Positions 26,001-33,987 of a stretch of 64,000 nt of DNA are shown here, in pieces. The DNA comes from Marinomonas arctica (lineage in GTDB: Bacteria; Pseudomonadota; Gammaproteobacteria; Pseudomonadales; Marinomonadaceae). The notes beneath the pieces were generated by a model. That model made no database searches and was not told the origin of the DNA. It worked only from the letters and a program-made list of their open reading frames with translations. A program made the position numbers and the translations under genes. Each line of letters opens with the position of its first letter. Within the stretch, counting starts at the first letter, position 1. The stretch spans positions 62,001 through 126,000 of the forward strand of contig NZ_QHJF01000003.1 of assembly GCF_003259225.1 (NCBI RefSeq). The letters are read 5' to 3'.

Positions 26001-28403
26001 ATCGATCGTAGTGCACTTCCAGTTCCTGATAACACAACAATAACGGACGCATATCAAGCCCCCCAAACGCCGCAAGAAGTGCTACTCGCCGACATTTGGC
26101 AAGACTTACTTGGCATCGATAACATCAGCAGAAATAGCCATTTTTTTGCCCTTGGCGGCGACTCGATTCTTTGTTTACAACTGGTCAGCAAACTCAAGCT
26201 GACGGGGTTCAGCGTCACGCCTAAAGACATTTTCGCGAACCCTGTGCTGTGTGACCTTGCTAACAATCTAAAACGCGCCCAGCAAGCAAAAGAGAGAGCC
26301 CTACCAAGCCATGCCTTTGGCTTAATGCCTATTCAAGCGCATTTCATGGCGCAGCATTTTGCCGAGCCTAATCACTGGAACCAGCACGTATGCGTCACGT
26401 TAAAACAAGAGATGGATGCTACGGCGCTTAATACGGCGTTAAATGGACTCGTTGAGCACCATCCTAGCCTTCGTTTGGCGTTTTCGAAAAACGCAGAGCA
26501 TTGGCAGCAAGCCTATCAGCCGTTTGAGCAAAGCGAGTTACTATGGCAAATACAAGCGCAAGATGAAGCCGAATTCGATTCGTTCGCCCATTCCATACAA
26601 ACCAGCCTAAATCTACACGACGGAAAACTCCTGCAAGCAGGATTGGCGACGATATCTGGGCAAGCCAACCGTCTCTTATTGGTCATTCACCATATGGCAA
26701 TCGATGGCGTCTCTTGGCGGGTGCTGCTCGACGATTTATGGACCGCCTATCAACAAGTTATCAGCGATCAAAAAATCAATTTGCCTACCAACTACACCAG
26801 CCTAGACATTGCCGTAGAGCAACTCAATGACTGGCGAGAGTCTGACTATTTCTGCCAAAAACAAACCTATTGGCAAGACATTGTGAACCAGTCAAACACG
26901 CTTCATAAAGCGACAACTCCCGCTTTATATGCTGACAGGCAAAGCGTCACTATAGAGCTGAGTGAGCAAGACACTAATGCCTTGTTAACGGCTAATAAAG
27001 ACATTACCAGCATCATGCTAGCCGCTCTCCCCATAGACTCTCTTGCCGACAACAAACAAGCCATCACCTTGTTCTTAGAAGGCCATGGACGAGAAGAATC
27101 TGTATTTGGAGATATGGATTTAAGCAGGCTCGTCGGTTGGATGACGAGTTTATACCCTGTCATTCTTAACTCAGGTCAAAGCTGTGATGAGATTCAACAG
27201 CAGCTCAATATCATTCGAGAAGATGGCGGCATCAGCTTCGCCACTCGGTATTTAGAGCCAGATGTCCAACAAGCCCGAGCCGTGCTCACGTTTAACTATT
27301 TAGGGCAATACTCAAACAACAGCTTTGCTCATTGGTGCCAGCCGCTTGAAAGTGGCGGTAGCGCGCAATCTAGGCTCAACAGTATGTTGACACCCTTGAC
27401 CATTAATACGCAAGTTGTTGCGGGTAAACTGTCGTCCAGCTGGGAGTTTGCTGCCACGCACTATAGCGAATCAGCCATCAAAACACTGGCAAATCAATGG
27501 CAGCAAGCACTTTGTCAATTCCTAGCCAAACTCAAGCAAAAGCCAGTTTGCGGCGATCTGAACCTTGTCGAAAGGCTTAATAGCGAACAGACCAAGCAAC
27601 ATCCAGTCTTTTGTATTCATCCCGTCACAGGACGTGTTGTCGGCTATCAAAAACTGGCTCAAGCCCTAGAAGGTCAACGAAGCGTGTATGGCATTAAGTC
27701 TCAAAGCTTTGCCTATCCTAATCGGTTCGATACCTCGTTCTCAGACATGGCCGATTTGTATCTTGCTACCATACGAGACGTTCAACCTCATGGCCCTTAC
27801 AGCTTAGTGGGATGGTCGTTAGGTGGGGCGTTATGCCAAGAAGTTGCCGCTCGACTTGAACAGGCAGGTGAACAGATAGATTTTATAGGCTTATTAGATT
27901 GCTATGTACCTGGAACGGAAGTCGCCGAGGACCAATGGCAATCTCCTAATGCAAAACACAAACTCATTTCTCATCTAGAACTGTTACTCGGCGATCTATC
28001 TGACACACAACGACATTCCTGTTTAGCGGGTTTTGACGCTGCCACACCAAATCAATGGCCAGAGGTATTTGATAATTGGTTAACCAAGCATCAGTTTTCA
28101 CTTCACGAAGCTGAAAATGCAAGACAAATGCTCTACAGCTGGGCGGTAGAACAACACATGAGAGCACTGTGCCATGACTATCAACTACCAAAAATCAAAA
28201 CATCTGCGCATTCATTCTGGGCAGGATTACCAGAAGGTCGTCATGTGTGGCTGACGGCTGAATTTGCTAACACCAATCCCCTTGCTGAGAGTCACGTATA
28301 CAACACAGATCATTTAGGCATCGTTCAAAATACACAAGTCATTAAAAACTTGATAACCGTGCTTGGTATCAAGGCGGATCACACATTATTGGCAACCCTT
28401 TAA
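23022..28403 (+). CDS. Terminal siderophore NRPS: C-A-T-E-TE
   Basis: This 1793-aa synthetase starts inside the stop of the previous gene, so the two are translationally coupled. An ~45-residue N-terminal segment precedes the condensation domain (HHLVSDGWS from H179). Then come the A domain (TSGSTG at 654; pocket D699, G700, E703 then S-W-L-G-V-T; Lys 993), carrier Ser1048, an epimerase with full motifs (HHMAIDGVSW from 1223, EGHGRE from 1353, NYLGQ) and a type I thioesterase with GWSLGG (Ser1599), Asp1626 and His1764. It should add the fourth residue, again the hydroxyornithine derivative, set its D configuration and release the chain by hydrolysis as a linear acid. The pocket is identical to module 2 of the partner, but third-position differences argue against recent copying. 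Confidence 0.93.
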   Translation: MTAKNDKIALAKRFLQLGEQEQITFIKLIDSKGLNFEKLPIVAGTKPKLIPLSPAQKRMWNIYQLDEGNSAYHMSGCFEVSGPLDLNQLEQALLKVIEKHQALRTRFVQDESGHTFQFIEENPSFSIDKQERLFDDKDALNQANADFICKPFDLYRHLPIRVQSILIEKNRYRLLMVMHHLVSDGWSVDVFMRDLVRAYQSIELEPLEIQYVDYAIWQNALLKAGKDQAHLDFWRNEIGTQQPNKLFPWHSEVIPNQRRIADTFQFTLTPQQHQKLKQLARQLSVTTSSLWLGLWQSALAKSSKQDSLSIGIPLANRQRAEVADVIGFFVNTLVINQQVSATHTIIDTIQTAHQKVLQAQDHQLLPFDQIVASLLQERVAGETPYFQVLFNHQITSQAFGELAKGVTIKPVKQQGSLALFDVALDVREQSDSTSIVLTFAQDRIERQAMSRLAQILQHITDTLEDSLSLPLASINTLSDADLKRLTTLSRPEGSWHFTPITKMIAKQAQERPDAIAIKHAQSQYTFAELEAKSNQLAHYLIKQKVNTDEPIGVLFERGCDMIIAMIAIMKAGGAFLPLDPDYPTERLAYMIEDSGAKRLLSSDNLAPRWQEIESRITSHNVAFLPLSSLNVEAQKRTPITQTILPKQLAYIIYTSGSTGKPKGVAIPHDGLSMHVQTIGKQYGMTPDDIELHFASISFDGAVERWTVPLAFGSRLIIRDQALWSAETTCHVLQKEGITIACFPPSYVAPLLDWIEETQPTLAVRSWTLGGEAFTRETYDRLQTLVQPPRIINGYGPTETVVTPMIWRAYPEDKLNSAYAPIGQPVGSRRLYILDEQLNRVPFGDMGELYIGDESGLARGYLHKPEQTSERFLPDPYTANGERMYRTGDLVRWREDGVMEYLGRIDQQVKIRGFRVELGEIENRLQQLSGVETCLVALHKHNNQNQLIGYLHGRNSTQCDKNSVLKALAQQVPDYMVPAQLMVLDTLALTPAGKIDRSALPVPDNTTITDAYQAPQTPQEVLLADIWQDLLGIDNISRNSHFFALGGDSILCLQLVSKLKLTGFSVTPKDIFANPVLCDLANNLKRAQQAKERALPSHAFGLMPIQAHFMAQHFAEPNHWNQHVCVTLKQEMDATALNTALNGLVEHHPSLRLAFSKNAEHWQQAYQPFEQSELLWQIQAQDEAEFDSFAHSIQTSLNLHDGKLLQAGLATISGQANRLLLVIHHMAIDGVSWRVLLDDLWTAYQQVISDQKINLPTNYTSLDIAVEQLNDWRESDYFCQKQTYWQDIVNQSNTLHKATTPALYADRQSVTIELSEQDTNALLTANKDITSIMLAALPIDSLADNKQAITLFLEGHGREESVFGDMDLSRLVGWMTSLYPVILNSGQSCDEIQQQLNIIREDGGISFATRYLEPDVQQARAVLTFNYLGQYSNNSFAHWCQPLESGGSAQSRLNSMLTPLTINTQVVAGKLSSSWEFAATHYSESAIKTLANQWQQALCQFLAKLKQKPVCGDLNLVERLNSEQTKQHPVFCIHPVTGRVVGYQKLAQALEGQRSVYGIKSQSFAYPNRFDTSFSDMADLYLATIRDVQPHGPYSLVGWSLGGALCQEVAARLEQAGEQIDFIGLLDCYVPGTEVAEDQWQSPNAKHKLISHLELLLGDLSDTQRHSCLAGFDAATPNQWPEVFDNWLTKHQFSLHEAENARQMLYSWAVEQHMRALCHDYQLPKIKTSAHSFWAGLPEGRHVWLTAEFANTNPLAESHVYNTDHLGIVQNTQVIKNLITVLGIKADHTLLATL

Positions 28404-28442
28404 AACGGAAATAAAAGTAGTTTTTTACTAGCTTACAAATAT

Positions 28443-28477
28443 AAATGAGAATGCCTATTAACTAGGTATTTTCATTT
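28443..28477 (+). terminator. Strong hairpin after the NRPS operon
   Basis: A 15-bp stem (AAATGAGAATGCCTA at 28443-28457 with TAGGTATTTTCATTT at 28463-28477) encloses a 5-base TTAAC loop. The only irregular pairs are two G-U pairs in RNA. It begins 39 bases after the NRPS stop. The 3' arm is T-rich but no T-run follows. The left arm also resembles a Fur half-site. Confidence 0.6.
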
Positions 28478-28502
28478 CATGAAGATAGAGTTAGTATTAG
28501 AT

Positions 28503-28521
28503 ATAATCGATAACCATTATC
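28503..28521 (+). promoter_or_regulatory. Fur box of the receptor operon
   Basis: ATAATCGATAACCATTATC matches the Fur consensus at 13 of 19 positions, including the whole CATTATC half-site. It lies 32 bases before the receptor ATG and should mediate iron repression of receptor, acetyltransferase and monooxygenase. Confidence 0.72.
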
Positions 28522-28553
28522 ATCAACACTAACATTAAAATTATAGGTAACAC

Positions 28554-30746
28554 ATGAAACACACTTTCAACTTGACGCCTTTATCATTTGCAATCGCTTT
28601 GGCATTATCAACAAATGTTGCTCATGCTGAAGAAATGGGAACTCTTGTAGTAGAAGGAGATACAGAACAAAGCTCTACCTCTAATAACTTCAACTATGTT
28701 AGTAAAGTGGCTCAAACGGCGACAAAAACAGACGAACAGATCACCAAGATTCCTCGCGCTGTTTCTGTGGTAACACGAGAGCAAATGGATGACCGTGCTC
28801 CCATTAGTATTTCTGACGCTTTGCAATATACTCCAAGCATTCAAACCAACTTCTATGGTGAAGATAACAAACAAGACTGGTTTGTTATTCGCGGCTTTAA
28901 ACAAGCTAACAACGGCTTATACCAAGACGGCACGCGCCTTTATTCATCTGGTTTTTATAGCTGGCAAATTGACCCTTTCATGCTAGAACGTATTGAAGTG
29001 TTGCGCGGCCCCGCCTCAGCCCTGAACGGCCAGACACCGCCAGGTGGCGTAGTGAATGTCATCAGTAAACGCGCTCAACTCGAAGAAGATTTTGGTTCAG
29101 TTACTGGCACAATAGGATCTTATGATCGCAAAGAAATCAATCTTGATGTGAACAAGGTCATCAATGACAAGTTGGCCTTTCGCATGGTGGCACTATCCCG
29201 TGAAAATGGTACCAAGGTCGATGAAATTGAAGCAAACCGAACACTACTTGCTCCCTCTTTAGCATGGAAAATAAGCGACAATACCAAACTGACTGTGCTA
29301 GCAAGCTACCAAAAAGACGACTCTGATCCTTATCTACAATTCTTACCTGTGGAAGGCACTCTCACATCCAACCCAAATGGCAAAATCGGCTACGATACTG
29401 CTTTAGGCAATGCTGATTGGGAAACCTTCCAACGTGAACAAACCTCTGTAGGCTACGAGTTAGAACATGCGTTCAATGACAGTTTAAGCTTCCAACAGTC
29501 AGCGCGTTTTAGTCATATGGATATTAATTTACGTCAGATGTATTTTGCCGCTTATGCTCAAGATTTAGGCCTTAGTACGACCAGAGATAGTATAATACGT
29601 GGAGCAACTACAGCTGATGGCGATTCTGATGCGTTCAATATTGATAACCGTTTTATCTATAAATTCAACACAGGTAATACCAAACACACGTTACTAACTG
29701 GCATCGATTATCAAAGTATAGATATCAATAACAAAGACTACCCTAGCTTCAATCGCTTGATAGATCCAATAGTGGCAAATAGTTCGAATCCAAACTTCAA
29801 TATTTACAACCCAAGCTATAGCAATAACATTACTCTGCTAAACCCAGACACAAATGCAATCCTTACAGATGCCGATCTGCAAACCACAAAGACCAAAAAC
29901 CGCCAGTTAGGTTTCTACCTTCAAGATAAAGCCAATATCACAGACAAATTCACCGTGATGGCTGGCGCACGTTATGATGATACCAGCAACGAAACCAACA
30001 ACACGTCGACCAATAGCAAAACAGACATAGACCTCCAGCAGTGGACAGGGAACTTAGGCGCTTCCTATCAATTAGATAACGGCTTGGTGCCTTATGCTAA
30101 TTACGCTCAATCCTTCACCCCTATTCTTGCTCTAGATGCGAACAATAATCCGGCTAAACCAGAAGAAGCAGACAGTTACGAAGTGGGTGTAAAATTCAAA
30201 CCACAAAGCTTTGATGGACAATTTGGTATCGCCGCCTATCAAGTCACCAAAGAAAACCTAACCAGCGGATCCAGTGGTACAGCCAACTTCCGTCAACTAG
30301 GAGAAGTACGTAATCGAGGCATTGAATTTGAAGCCGTTGCTAATCTAAATAGAGCCTTCACAGTCGTTGGCACGTTGAGCTATGTTGACTCAGAAATTAT
30401 CGAAGATAAAAACAATAGCGCAAATGTCGGAAATACACCGGCTCAAATCGCCAGTAAGCTGGCTTCTGTCTGGGGTAACTACAGCTTTATTGATGGCATA
30501 CTAGACGGAGTGAAAGTCGGCGCTGGTGTACGTTATATCGGTGAAACCTACGCTGATGATACCGAAACCAATACAGTGCCGTCTTATGCCCTTGTCGATG
30601 CCATGGCGAGCTACCAAGTCGACAATTATAAATTCCAATTAGTCGCCAAAAACCTATTCGATAAGGAGTATATAGCGACTTGCTATGGTTTCTGTTACTA
30701 CGGAGACAGCCGTAACATTATGGCGAGTGTCTCTTATGACTGGTAA
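28554..30746 (+). CDS. TonB-dependent ferric-siderophore receptor
   Basis: The 730-aa precursor has a signal peptide ending NVAHA, a TonB-box-like GTLVVEG segment, a plug domain (KIPRAVSVVTREQMDD, then IRGFKQANNGLYQDG, and VLRGPASALNGQTPPGGVVNVISK near residues 140-175) and a 22-strand-type barrel ending in Trp. No extra N-terminal signalling domain is present, so it is not an FpvA/FecA-type transducer. It resembles the FhuA/FoxA/amphiphilic-siderophore receptor group. A Fur box lies directly upstream and the siderophore tailoring genes follow, the first overlapping its 3' end. It is very likely the receptor for the siderophore made by this locus. Confidence 0.93.
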   Translation: MKHTFNLTPLSFAIALALSTNVAHAEEMGTLVVEGDTEQSSTSNNFNYVSKVAQTATKTDEQITKIPRAVSVVTREQMDDRAPISISDALQYTPSIQTNFYGEDNKQDWFVIRGFKQANNGLYQDGTRLYSSGFYSWQIDPFMLERIEVLRGPASALNGQTPPGGVVNVISKRAQLEEDFGSVTGTIGSYDRKEINLDVNKVINDKLAFRMVALSRENGTKVDEIEANRTLLAPSLAWKISDNTKLTVLASYQKDDSDPYLQFLPVEGTLTSNPNGKIGYDTALGNADWETFQREQTSVGYELEHAFNDSLSFQQSARFSHMDINLRQMYFAAYAQDLGLSTTRDSIIRGATTADGDSDAFNIDNRFIYKFNTGNTKHTLLTGIDYQSIDINNKDYPSFNRLIDPIVANSSNPNFNIYNPSYSNNITLLNPDTNAILTDADLQTTKTKNRQLGFYLQDKANITDKFTVMAGARYDDTSNETNNTSTNSKTDIDLQQWTGNLGASYQLDNGLVPYANYAQSFTPILALDANNNPAKPEEADSYEVGVKFKPQSFDGQFGIAAYQVTKENLTSGSSGTANFRQLGEVRNRGIEFEAVANLNRAFTVVGTLSYVDSEIIEDKNNSANVGNTPAQIASKLASVWGNYSFIDGILDGVKVGAGVRYIGETYADDTETNTVPSYALVDAMASYQVDNYKFQLVAKNLFDKEYIATCYGFCYYGDSRNIMASVSYDW

Positions 30747-31707
30747 TCCAACCAGCCTAGACCACACACTGCCCGTTGGGCAGTGTGTTTCTCTTAAAGA
30801 AAACACTTACCATGTCACGCTTTCATCTGGCAGTCTGAGTGTTCAAAAAGAGCCTAATGGCCAAGGCATTTTAAACATATGCGACCTTAAAGGCGACGAG
30901 CTACTAAGGGGTTTAGCACTACTGTTCGAAAGCAGCCCTCAACTTCGGAGCATTGCGCTAAACGATTTGTTTGATGAAAGTCTTAATGACATTGTTTATG
31001 CGAACGAAGACGGTCGAAAAATTGTATGGCGTGAAACATTGATGCAATACCCTCAGTTTTGGCTCACTCACACTCGCCCATTACTTCCACACAAAGCTGT
31101 GCTTAGCAAGTCAGGCTATCATCCAATGCGCCCTCAGCCGCAAAGCGGCGAGCTATATCGACGCCATATTCCAGCACTTAGGCAAGAGATTAGCTTAGTA
31201 GGGCTAGATATTGAGCAGCATGCCGACCTCTTCAGCAAATGGCAGAACAGCGATCGTGTTGCCGCTTTTTGGGATCAAAAAGGCAGCCTAGAAGAGCATA
31301 CGGCCTATTTAAAAGAACAACTAGCTGATAACAAAAATCAGCTGCTCATTGTCTGTCTTGATGATGAGCCTTTTGCCTACATTGAAGCTTATTGGGCAAA
31401 AGAAGATAGGATCGCGCCTTACTATTCTGTCGGTGATTATGATCGCGGTATTCATATGCTGGTGGGAGAAGAACACCACAGAGGCGCTCACAAAGTGGCC
31501 GCGTGGTTGCCATCGGTGTGTCACTACTTGTATTTAGCAGACCCAAGAACCGACAAGGTCGTCAGTGAGCCAAGAGCCGATAACCAAAAAATGATCGACT
31601 ACTTACAAAAGCATGGGTTTGCCAAACTGAAAGAATTCGATTTTCCACACAAAAGATCCGCTTTAATGAGCCAACTCCGAGAAAGCTTTTTTACAGACTG
31701 CTTCTAA
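30736..31707 (+). CDS. N5-hydroxyornithine acetyltransferase (IucB/GNAT type)
   Basis: The C-terminal ~190 residues are the siderophore-type GNAT domain: RRHIPALRQEISLVGLDIEQH, AFWDQKGS, a YIEAYWAKEDRIAPYY strand, GIHMLVGEEHHRG and a closing DPRTDKVVSEPRADNQKMI motif. This is as in IucB, RhbD and AlcC/IucC-linked acetylases. The N-terminal ~120 residues are the accessory domain seen in these enzymes. It should transfer acetyl from acetyl-CoA to N5-hydroxyornithine, making the hydroxamate iron ligand. The frame is open from 30685. I chose ATG 30736, which overlaps the receptor stop by 11 bases and follows a GGCGAG stretch, giving 323 aa. Confidence 0.88.
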   Translation: MTGNPTSLDHTLPVGQCVSLKENTYHVTLSSGSLSVQKEPNGQGILNICDLKGDELLRGLALLFESSPQLRSIALNDLFDESLNDIVYANEDGRKIVWRETLMQYPQFWLTHTRPLLPHKAVLSKSGYHPMRPQPQSGELYRRHIPALRQEISLVGLDIEQHADLFSKWQNSDRVAAFWDQKGSLEEHTAYLKEQLADNKNQLLIVCLDDEPFAYIEAYWAKEDRIAPYYSVGDYDRGIHMLVGEEHHRGAHKVAAWLPSVCHYLYLADPRTDKVVSEPRADNQKMIDYLQKHGFAKLKEFDFPHKRSALMSQLRESFFTDCF

Positions 31708-31756
31708 ATATTTCAGCACACACAACTAACGTTCCACTCAAAACAATGAGGTGTAT

Positions 31757-33052
31757 ATGACAAACAAAATCAGGGAATATGATGTGCTTGGCATAGGTTT
31801 AGGGCCTGCTAACTTATCCATCGCCATCGCTTTAGAAGAGCAAGCTCAAACGCATTCGTTAAGCTACTGTTTTTTAGAACAAAAACCACAATTTGAGTGG
31901 CATGGAGGTATGTTGCTTGATGGAACTCGTATGCAAATATCCTGTTTGAAAGATTTAGTAACGCTACGAAACCCCATGAGCCAGTACACTTTTGTTAATT
32001 ATCTCCACGCACACAATCGCCTAAACACTTTTATTAATTTAGGCAGCCAACATCCGTCACGCATTGAGTTCAATGATTATCTTACTTGGGTGGCTAAGCA
32101 ATTTGACTCCGTCATTCATTATAACCAACGAGTCATTGATATTCAGCCGATAGAAGAAGATGGCGAAGTAACTAAAGTAAAAGTCACGTCGTCAAATGCC
32201 AACGGTGATAAGACGGTTCGTATTGCTAAAAGCCTTATATTAGGAATGGGCGGTATGCCTAAGCTACCCAAGCAATTCGAAGGTTTAACTAACACAAACG
32301 TTTTACATTCTTCACAATATAAACAATGGAAAGAATCCACGAACAACCTACCCGTGAAACCTAAAATTGCGGTTATTGGTGCAGGGCAAAGCGCGGCGGA
32401 AATTTTCGTTGATATGTGTAACCGCTACGAAGAAGGCGAAGTACACATGATAAATCGTCGCTTTGCTCTTCATCCCGCCGATGACAGCCCCTTTGTTAAT
32501 GAAATCTTTGATCCTGAATTTACAGATCACGTTTACTCTCGCGAACAACCCGAACGCCAAGAGATACTTAACCACTTCAGCGCAACAAACTATTCAGTCG
32601 TTGATATGGAAGAACTAAATGCTATCTACGGAAGACTATATCTGCAACAAGTGACTAGAAAAGGTCGTCATAAGTACCTTCGTTGTCATGAGATTCAAGA
32701 AGCTGGTGAGAAAGGCCAACAAGTCTCACTGCGCTTTAACGATCGGATAAATAACCAACAGAGCTGGCAAGATTATGATGCGGTCATCCTAGCTACTGGC
32801 TACCGCTATGATGAATTCAATCAAATGCTCAATAATATGAGACCTCTGATGTCAGAATCCTCTGTCGAACGCCGTTATCGCTTGCCGATGAAAAATAAAT
32901 GCCATGTTAACATTTTCCTTCAGGGCTGCTGTGAATCCTCTCATGGTTTGAGCGATACACTTTTGTCCGTATTAGCAGTGCGTTCAAAAGAGATAGTGGA
33001 TGCTCTACTGGAGCATAAGGCACTACTCAGTACAGAGAAAATGAGTGCTTAA
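31757..33052 (+). CDS. pvdA: L-ornithine N5-monooxygenase
   Basis: This 431-aa flavoprotein of the PvdA/IucD/SidA family has FAD-binding GIGLGPANLSIAIA at residues ~10-23, the substrate/FAD segment with WHGGMLLDG and MQISCLKDLVTLRNP, NADPH-binding GAGQSAAEIF near 210 and the closing ATGYRYDE motif. It hydroxylates the side-chain nitrogen of ornithine with NADPH and oxygen, the first committed step to a hydroxamate siderophore. GTG 31751 is also in frame, but ATG 31757 sits five bases after GAGG and is preferred. It is the last gene of the receptor-acetyltransferase-monooxygenase unit and ends before a strong terminator. Lysine as substrate cannot be excluded by sequence alone, but the chemistry of the locus favours ornithine. 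Confidence 0.93.
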   Translation: MTNKIREYDVLGIGLGPANLSIAIALEEQAQTHSLSYCFLEQKPQFEWHGGMLLDGTRMQISCLKDLVTLRNPMSQYTFVNYLHAHNRLNTFINLGSQHPSRIEFNDYLTWVAKQFDSVIHYNQRVIDIQPIEEDGEVTKVKVTSSNANGDKTVRIAKSLILGMGGMPKLPKQFEGLTNTNVLHSSQYKQWKESTNNLPVKPKIAVIGAGQSAAEIFVDMCNRYEEGEVHMINRRFALHPADDSPFVNEIFDPEFTDHVYSREQPERQEILNHFSATNYSVVDMEELNAIYGRLYLQQVTRKGRHKYLRCHEIQEAGEKGQQVSLRFNDRINNQQSWQDYDAVILATGYRYDEFNQMLNNMRPLMSESSVERRYRLPMKNKCHVNIFLQGCCESSHGLSDTLLSVLAVRSKEIVDALLEHKALLSTEKMSA

Positions 33053-33105
33053 ACCGCTTCTTTAGTGGTAAAAAGTATAGTGGTAGAAAACGTAATGAAA
33101 AGCAC

Positions 33106-33143
33106 AAAAAAACACCCTAATGAGAGTCATCAGGGTGTTTTTT
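33106..33143 (+). terminator. Bidirectional terminator after the siderophore unit
   Basis: CACCCTAATGA pairs with TCATCAGGGTG (one mismatch) around a 3-base loop, flanked by a run of A residues on the left and T residues on the right. It can stop rightward transcripts from the monooxygenase and leftward ones from the nitroreductase. Confidence 0.88.
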
Positions 33144-33239
33144 CTTTAGTGACATACTCGATACTAGAGGGCTGACCAGTACGCCAACCATCAAATACCA
33201 AATCAGACACATCTAGAGACTGAAACCATGCCACTCTCA

Positions 33240-33815
33240 TCACGCCCAAGGCTGTAGGCCACTTTCTTGGCTCCATTCAAAGGTATAATCAACAAAAGAT
33301 TTTCGCTTTGCGGCAGACGTTCGTTTTGGCGTACCCAGTGAAATGACACCCAATATCTGGTCTTCTTCACCCATTTTTAACATTTGGCGTAGTGCGCCTT
33401 CTGTGTCTTGAGTGTGCCAAATCCCCCCAAAACCCATCGCTTGGGCGGCCAGCAATATATGCTCACAGGCGGCCCCGCCCGCTAGCTGTTGATCTAATAT
33501 AGACACTTTATGATCTGTGTTTAGTGCGGTGTACACACAGATCATCATAGGTGTATTAATGATTTCTTGAATAAATCGATTGAAGTAGGTTTCATCTTCA
33601 ACTTGCCCTTCATACATAGCACGCAGGACACCGTCTAAATCTTTCATCCCTTGCCCCTGAATCACCACAAAGCGCCAAGGCTTTAAGTTTCCATGGTCTG
33701 GTACTGACATCGCGGCTTGTAAGATATTTTCTAATTCAGTGCGATTCGGTGCGGGCTGAATCAAACTCCCCCTAGGATAAGAGCGACGCGTCATCAACAA
33801 CTCAATTGCCTCCAT
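33240..33815 (-). CDS. ydjA: Nitroreductase family protein, YdjA-like
   Basis: This 191-aa FMN-dependent oxidoreductase starts LLMTRRSYPRG, where the paired Arg residues contact the FMN phosphate. It carries the NLKPWRFVVI strand typical of YdjA and GGAACEHILLAAQAMGFGGIWHTQ near residues 113-135. YdjA-type enzymes are small homodimers using NAD(P)H to reduce nitroaromatics or quinones; the natural substrate is not known. AAGGA lies eight bases before the ATG. The gene is a separate unit, convergent with the siderophore operon and bounded by terminators. Confidence 0.88.
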   Translation of the reverse strand: MEAIELLMTRRSYPRGSLIQPAPNRTELENILQAAMSVPDHGNLKPWRFVVIQGQGMKDLDGVLRAMYEGQVEDETYFNRFIQEIINTPMMICVYTALNTDHKVSILDQQLAGGAACEHILLAAQAMGFGGIWHTQDTEGALRQMLKMGEEDQILGVISLGTPKRTSAAKRKSFVDYTFEWSQESGLQPWA

Positions 33816-33933
33816 ATGATCCTTCCTTAATAAGTCTCGCTTTGGCTTTTATTATACCCTTCGTAAAATGAAAATACGTCTGTCAGTCACAGCAGATTAA
33901 TTTCACTAAAAAATAAACAGCAATAGATAAAAC

Positions 33934-33966
33934 AAAAAACGCCCATTTCACAAAGGGGCGTTTTTT
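33934..33966 (-). terminator. Bidirectional terminator after rsmC
   Basis: AAAAAACGCCC pairs perfectly with GGGCGTTTTTT around an 11-base loop. A/T runs on both sides make it usable in either direction. It lies about 20 bases past the rsmC stop. Confidence 0.87.
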
Positions 33967-33987
33967 GTTATGCGAAAGCGTATAACG

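Noticed and set aside
12250..28403. Many opposite-strand and out-of-frame ORFs of 60-105 codons inside the NRPS genes
   Set aside because: They lie wholly within strongly supported coding sequence, have low-complexity or biased composition and no ribosome-binding sites; they are shadows.
30685..30735. Longer acetyltransferase starting at 30685
   Set aside because: The extra 17 residues overlap the receptor barrel end by 62 bases and add no conserved sequence. ATG 30736 fits the operon better.
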